Made by a program: the position numbers and the translations under genes. The notes beneath the pieces were generated by a model that was not told where the DNA came from, did not search any database, and was given only the letters and a program-made list of their open reading frames with translations. From DASZQY01 sp048498575 (GTDB taxonomy: Bacteria; Pseudomonadota; Alphaproteobacteria; Rhizobiales; Kaistiaceae), in the NCBI GenBank assembly GCA_048498575.1, contig JBEHXS010000020.1, positions 1 through 26,464 of the forward strand: a DNA stretch of 26,464 nt, written 5' to 3'. Each line of letters opens with the position of its first letter. Within the stretch, counting starts at the first letter, position 1. This document shows positions 23,889 through 26,464 of the stretch, piece by piece.

Positions 23889-24566
23889 TTATGAGGCCTT
23901 GGTTCCCGCGCGAACGATAGCCCCACTAATCAGCGTGGCTATCATTGTCTCGAGCGCCTTTTCGAAGTCGATCCGGTAGCGCGCCAGCGATGGATCGACC
24001 TCCGACGCCGCCAGGACGCCCGGTGACGACCGCGAATGCACCCAAACTGCGCTCATGGCGAAGCCAATCTGCGCGCTGAGCTCCCCGGTCATATTCCCCA
24101 CCTCGGGCAGAAGGGGGACCAGTATCCGCGCGAGGCTCTGCACGTTTGCAAGAGCGGCGTGCTTGAAGCGCGCTGCGACCTCGCCAGAGATGTTGTATTC
24201 CAACACGCTCGCATGCGCACTGAAGAGGTCGCAGAACACCGGCCTTGCCGCCAGCGACCGGGCAATGATCTGCGCGACCCGGTCACCACGCCGCCGCGCG
24301 GTAGATTTGAGCGTGAGGCCGGCCTCAAACAAAGGCGGGAGTGCCGCGAGCCATTCGTCCCAAGCTAGGATCAACAGTTCGAGGAGGATGGCTTCCCTCG
24401 ACTCGAAATAGCGAAGCACGTTCGGCTTGGCGAGGCCCGTCCGGCGGCTCAGCTCGTTGAGGCTGATCGCGGACACCGGCATTTCCTCGAGCATGGCTGA
24501 TGCTGTGCCGAGGATTTCCTGCCGGCGGATTTCGCGCTGATCCTCGCTCCGTGCTCTCTGAAACAT
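23889..24566 (-). CDS. TetR-family transcriptional regulator
   Basis: This encodes 225 residues. The N-terminal helix-turn-helix has REIRRQEILGTASAMLEEMPVSAISLNELSRRTGLAKPNVLRYFESREAILLELL, with the TetR recognition helix at about residues 45-53 (NVLRYF). The remaining part is a helical ligand-binding domain (TetR_C type) without a recognisable ligand signature. GGAG, 6 bases upstream, supports the ATG at 24566; upstream in-frame starts lie inside the control region. Two tandem copies of a 19-bp palindrome sit in the intergenic region with the divergent hydrolase gene, most likely its operators, implying repression of both genes until a ligand is present. Confidence 0.9.
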   Translation of the reverse strand: MFQRARSEDQREIRRQEILGTASAMLEEMPVSAISLNELSRRTGLAKPNVLRYFESREAILLELLILAWDEWLAALPPLFEAGLTLKSTARRRGDRVAQIIARSLAARPVFCDLFSAHASVLEYNISGEVAARFKHAALANVQSLARILVPLLPEVGNMTGELSAQIGFAMSAVWVHSRSSPGVLAASEVDPSLARYRIDFEKALETMIATLISGAIVRAGTKAS

Positions 24567-24597
24567 TGATTCTCCAGATTCAATCCCGATACCAATG

Positions 24598-24648
24598 CAA
24601 ATAAGGTACTGATGGTACCTTGACAAGGTACCGATGGTACCTTAACTC
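24598..24648. promoter_or_regulatory. Symmetric divergent promoters with operators in their spacers
   Basis: On the plus strand TTGACA (24620-24625, perfect -35) is followed after 17 bases by TAACTC (24643-24648). On the minus strand TTGTCA (24626-24621, five of six) is followed after 17 bases by TATTTG (24603-24598). The two -35 elements almost coincide. One palindrome fills each 17-base spacer. The -10 elements are poor matches (two to three of six), so promoter strength is uncertain. Confidence 0.5.
24603..24643. promoter_or_regulatory. Two tandem 19-bp TetR operators
   Basis: The first copy is at 24603-24621 and the second at 24625-24643. The second copy is AAGGTACCGATGGTACCTT, an exact inverted repeat of AAGGTACC/GGTACCTT around GAT. 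The first differs only at the eighth base (T for C). Their starts are 22 bases apart, about two helical turns, so two dimers could bind on one face of the DNA. Confidence 0.85.
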
Positions 24649-24698
24649 GATGACCAGCGCAAACGCAGGGTGCGTGCGCATCGTCGCAAGGAGCCATC

Positions 24699-25748
24699 AT
24701 GTCCAGAAAACCGTCGTCAGGCCATGTTTCCAACCATTCCCCCACGATGCTGGCGAGGGGCCCGGCAGTCACAGTCACGACGGTCGGATTCGTCAACCCG
24801 ACAAATAACGCGCGGCTTGCGGGCCTGCTATTCGAACCCGCTGGACAGCTGCCCAATAGCGGGCGGCGTCCCGGCGTCGTGGCGGTCGGCCCGATGTTCG
24901 CCGTCAAGGAGCAGGCGGCCAGTGTCTATGCCCGCCGGATGGCGCAGCTCGGCTATGTGGCGATCGCTTTCGATCACTCGTCATTCGGAGACAGCGAGGG
25001 CGAGCCGCGGCTCAATGAAGACCCGTTCCTCAAAGCCGAGGACATCAAAAGCGCGGTGACCTATCTGTCCGGCTTGCCGCAGGTCGATCCCGAGCGGATT
25101 GCCGGGGTCGGCGTGTGCGGCGGTGGCGGCTACCTGCCCCTGGCAGCGGCTTCCGACCCGCGCCTCAAGGTCCTCGCCAGCATTGTTCCGCACACCCGCC
25201 AGCAGGGGCAGGTCGCCTCTGGCATGGGCGGGCTCTACGGCAACGGCACGAAGCTGCTCGCGCGTGCCCGCAAGGCGCGGGACGCATTCGCGCACGGCGA
25301 GGCGCCTATGCACCTCACCTTCATGCCGAGGATCCCGCCGATTGTGCGTACGCTCGCCTCGTTTTTCAGTCCGCAGTTGAGCGACATGCTGAAGGCCATC
25401 GACTACTACGAGCGCCGCGACCGCGGCTTTCATCCCAACCGGAAGAAGGACTTTTTGATCTGGTCTGTCGAGGCGATGGCCCGCTACAACATCGCCGACG
25501 CACTCCTGAAGCTGGACACGCGGCCGCTCCTCGTGATCACCAGCGAGCGGGATTATTCGCGCGCCGACGGTGAGAAGATGTACGCCGAAAAGAAGGGCCC
25601 CAAGGCATTCCACCTCGTGAAGGGGGCAGGGCATTTCGACATGTACGATCTCGAGCCCTATGTCAGCGAAGCGATCGAGCATATCGGCCCGTTCTTCGCC
25701 GAGCATCTGCTGGCGGGTGCCACCAAGCGCGAGCGGCAGGCTGCCTAG
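24699..25748 (+). CDS. Alpha/beta hydrolase, dienelactone hydrolase-like, Cys nucleophile
   Basis: This encodes 349 residues. The core begins RPGVVAVGPMFAVKEQAASVYARRMAQLGYVAIAFDHSSFGDSEGEPR, and the nucleophile elbow is GVGVCGGGGY with Cys140 in place of Ser. Candidate acid and base are Asp285 (ERDYSRADGE) and His312 (GAGHFDMYD). A Cys nucleophile is known in dienelactone hydrolases, but the family of YcjY-like relatives usually keeps Ser. A substrate cannot be assigned. The region FMPRIPPIVRTLASFFSPQL forms a cap. AAGGAG (24688-24693) supports the ATG at 24699. Divergent TetR and paired operators suggest induction by the compound it degrades or detoxifies. Confidence 0.85.
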   Translation: MSRKPSSGHVSNHSPTMLARGPAVTVTTVGFVNPTNNARLAGLLFEPAGQLPNSGRRPGVVAVGPMFAVKEQAASVYARRMAQLGYVAIAFDHSSFGDSEGEPRLNEDPFLKAEDIKSAVTYLSGLPQVDPERIAGVGVCGGGGYLPLAAASDPRLKVLASIVPHTRQQGQVASGMGGLYGNGTKLLARARKARDAFAHGEAPMHLTFMPRIPPIVRTLASFFSPQLSDMLKAIDYYERRDRGFHPNRKKDFLIWSVEAMARYNIADALLKLDTRPLLVITSERDYSRADGEKMYAEKKGPKAFHLVKGAGHFDMYDLEPYVSEAIEHIGPFFAEHLLAGATKRERQAA

Positions 25749-25914
25749 CCACGTCACCGGGTTGCTCGGCCCAGACTGCATTGATCTCTGGTGGTGCCGT
25801 TCGACGAGATCGGCGCCGCGTATCACCAAAACCACCCTCGGCCACGTTCCGGCTGACAACCATGAACTGCCATCAGCGGCGGTGCTGGGCTCGTCGCTTC
25901 AATGTTCGACTATG

Positions 25915-25930
25915 AGCTCCGCAAGGAGCT
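25915..25930 (+). other. GCAA-loop hairpin in the hydrolase-membrane gene gap
   Basis: AGCTCC (25915-25920) and GGAGCT (25925-25930) enclose a GCAA (GNRA) tetraloop. It ends 13 bases before the ribosome binding site of the next gene. The rest of the 209-base gap (25749-25957) shows nothing else recognisable. Confidence 0.35.
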
Positions 25931-25957
25931 GCCAACCCAACCTAAAAGGAGGCACCG

Positions 25958-26290
25958 ATGCCTTGGTACAGTTACGTCTCGTATTTCTTCGCCGGCGCAT
26001 TTCTGATCAACACTATTCCGCATCTCGTCGCCGGCGTGTCCGGCAGGCCGTTTCAGACCCCTTTCGCCCGACCGTCGGGTGTTGGCCTCTCATCCTCGCG
26101 GGCAAACGTCCTGTGGGGGTTCGCTAACCTGCTCATGGCCTACGTACTGACCTTCTGGGTCGTTCCGCTCGATCCTCGCGATGTCGCGTCGATCTCGGCT
26201 CTCGCGCTTGGCGGGTTTGCTTTGGCGCTCGCCATCTCGCAGACATTCGGCCGTCTTCATGGTGGAGTGATGCCAAACCAGCCGAAATAA
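25958..26290 (+). CDS. Small integral membrane protein, unknown function
   Basis: This encodes 110 residues. Three hydrophobic segments are apparent: residues 5-27 (SYVSYFFAGAFLINTIPHLVAGV), 50-72 (NVLWGFANLLMAYVLTFWVVPL) and 78-95 (ASISALALGGFALALAIS). I do not recognise a named family. AAAAGGAGG (25944-25952) is a strong ribosome binding site five bases before the ATG. It follows the hydrolase on the same strand and is probably part of the same regulated unit, although the 209-base gap weakens the link. A stem-loop lies just after the stop codon. Confidence 0.78.
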   Translation: MPWYSYVSYFFAGAFLINTIPHLVAGVSGRPFQTPFARPSGVGLSSSRANVLWGFANLLMAYVLTFWVVPLDPRDVASISALALGGFALALAISQTFGRLHGGVMPNQPK

Positions 26291-26299
26291 GTCATAGCG

Positions 26300-26326
26300 G
26301 TTAGAGCCACGCCACATGGCTCTGAC
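26300..26326 (+). terminator. Stem-loop after the small membrane gene
   Basis: GTTAGAGCCA (26300-26309) pairs with TGGCTCTGAC (26317-26326) with one G-T wobble around a 7-base loop, beginning 10 bases after the stop codon. No T tract follows, so termination would need a factor. The remaining sequence to 26464 holds a weaker CGCCAA/TTGGCG repeat (26361-26381) and no gene. Confidence 0.4.
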
Positions 26327-26438
26327 CACGTTACGGGAGTCGAATGATATCCGCTTCTGGCGCCAAGCGGCCCATTTGGCGTGCCGGAAGTTATCTAGCT
26401 ATTTCAATGACATAAACGTTCGCAGTTCTATTCTGACC

Positions 26439-26448
26439 GGTGCGCCAC
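26439..26448 (+). repeat. Copy of the tRNA-Arg 3' end, possible att-like site
   Basis: GGTGCGCCAC here repeats the tRNA-Arg 3' end and the base after it (23803-23812). The exact match is only ten bases. It would bracket a 2.6-kb segment with the TetR, hydrolase and membrane genes, but no integrase is seen in the window. Confidence 0.25.
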
Positions 26449-26464
26449 CCCGTGAACTCCTCGC

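Overview
The window looks like a chromosomal replication-gene region of a high-GC alphaproteobacterium, probably of the order Hyphomicrobiales (Rhizobiales). The grounds are the order enoyl-CoA hydratase, rpsT, rhodanese, dnaA, dnaN, recF, gyrB, a DUF930 protein of the kind found in that order, and clusters of GANTC (CcrM-type) sites in intergenic DNA. Family names come from recognising the protein sequences by eye; no database search was run.

Positions 1-13.3 kb hold the replication and repair core. There is the tail of an enoyl-CoA hydratase, rpsT with a near-consensus promoter and terminator, and a roughly 0.6 kb non-coding stretch rich in GANTC with one DnaA-box-like site. A rhodanese gene overlaps the region before dnaA. 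dnaN, recF, recQ (4-base overlap with recF) and gyrB follow, all on the + strand. Accessory blocks interrupt this core: a divergent AraC regulator/DUF1479 pair and a minus-strand DUF930 gene. Downstream of DUF930 lies what looks like a complete miniature gene for a 25-residue cysteine-rich peptide, with its own promoter-like sequence, a Shine-Dalgarno matching almost the whole 16S tail, and a hairpin at the end.

Positions 13.3-23.5 kb are mostly minus-strand accessory and house-keeping genes. They include a small membrane protein, an ArsR/SRPBCC/DHFR-like operon with a palindrome over the arsR start codon, a two-gene ABC transporter, and an MFS exporter. A GNAT plus RimK-like (RLAN/ATP-grasp) pair may share a transcript with the MFS gene. 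A short-chain dehydrogenase and a CPA2 antiporter with a TrkA-N-type domain complete the block.

Positions 23.7-26.46 kb begin with tRNA-Arg(CCG). A small regulated module follows: a TetR regulator, two tandem copies of a 19-bp palindrome set in a symmetric divergent promoter, an alpha/beta hydrolase with a Cys nucleophile, and a small membrane protein. A 10-base copy of the tRNA 3' end recurs near the window end, a weak hint of an integration site.

The strongest candidates for something undescribed are the miniature cysteine-rich peptide gene (6734-6875), the GNAT-RimK-MFS cluster, and the symmetric TetR-controlled module.
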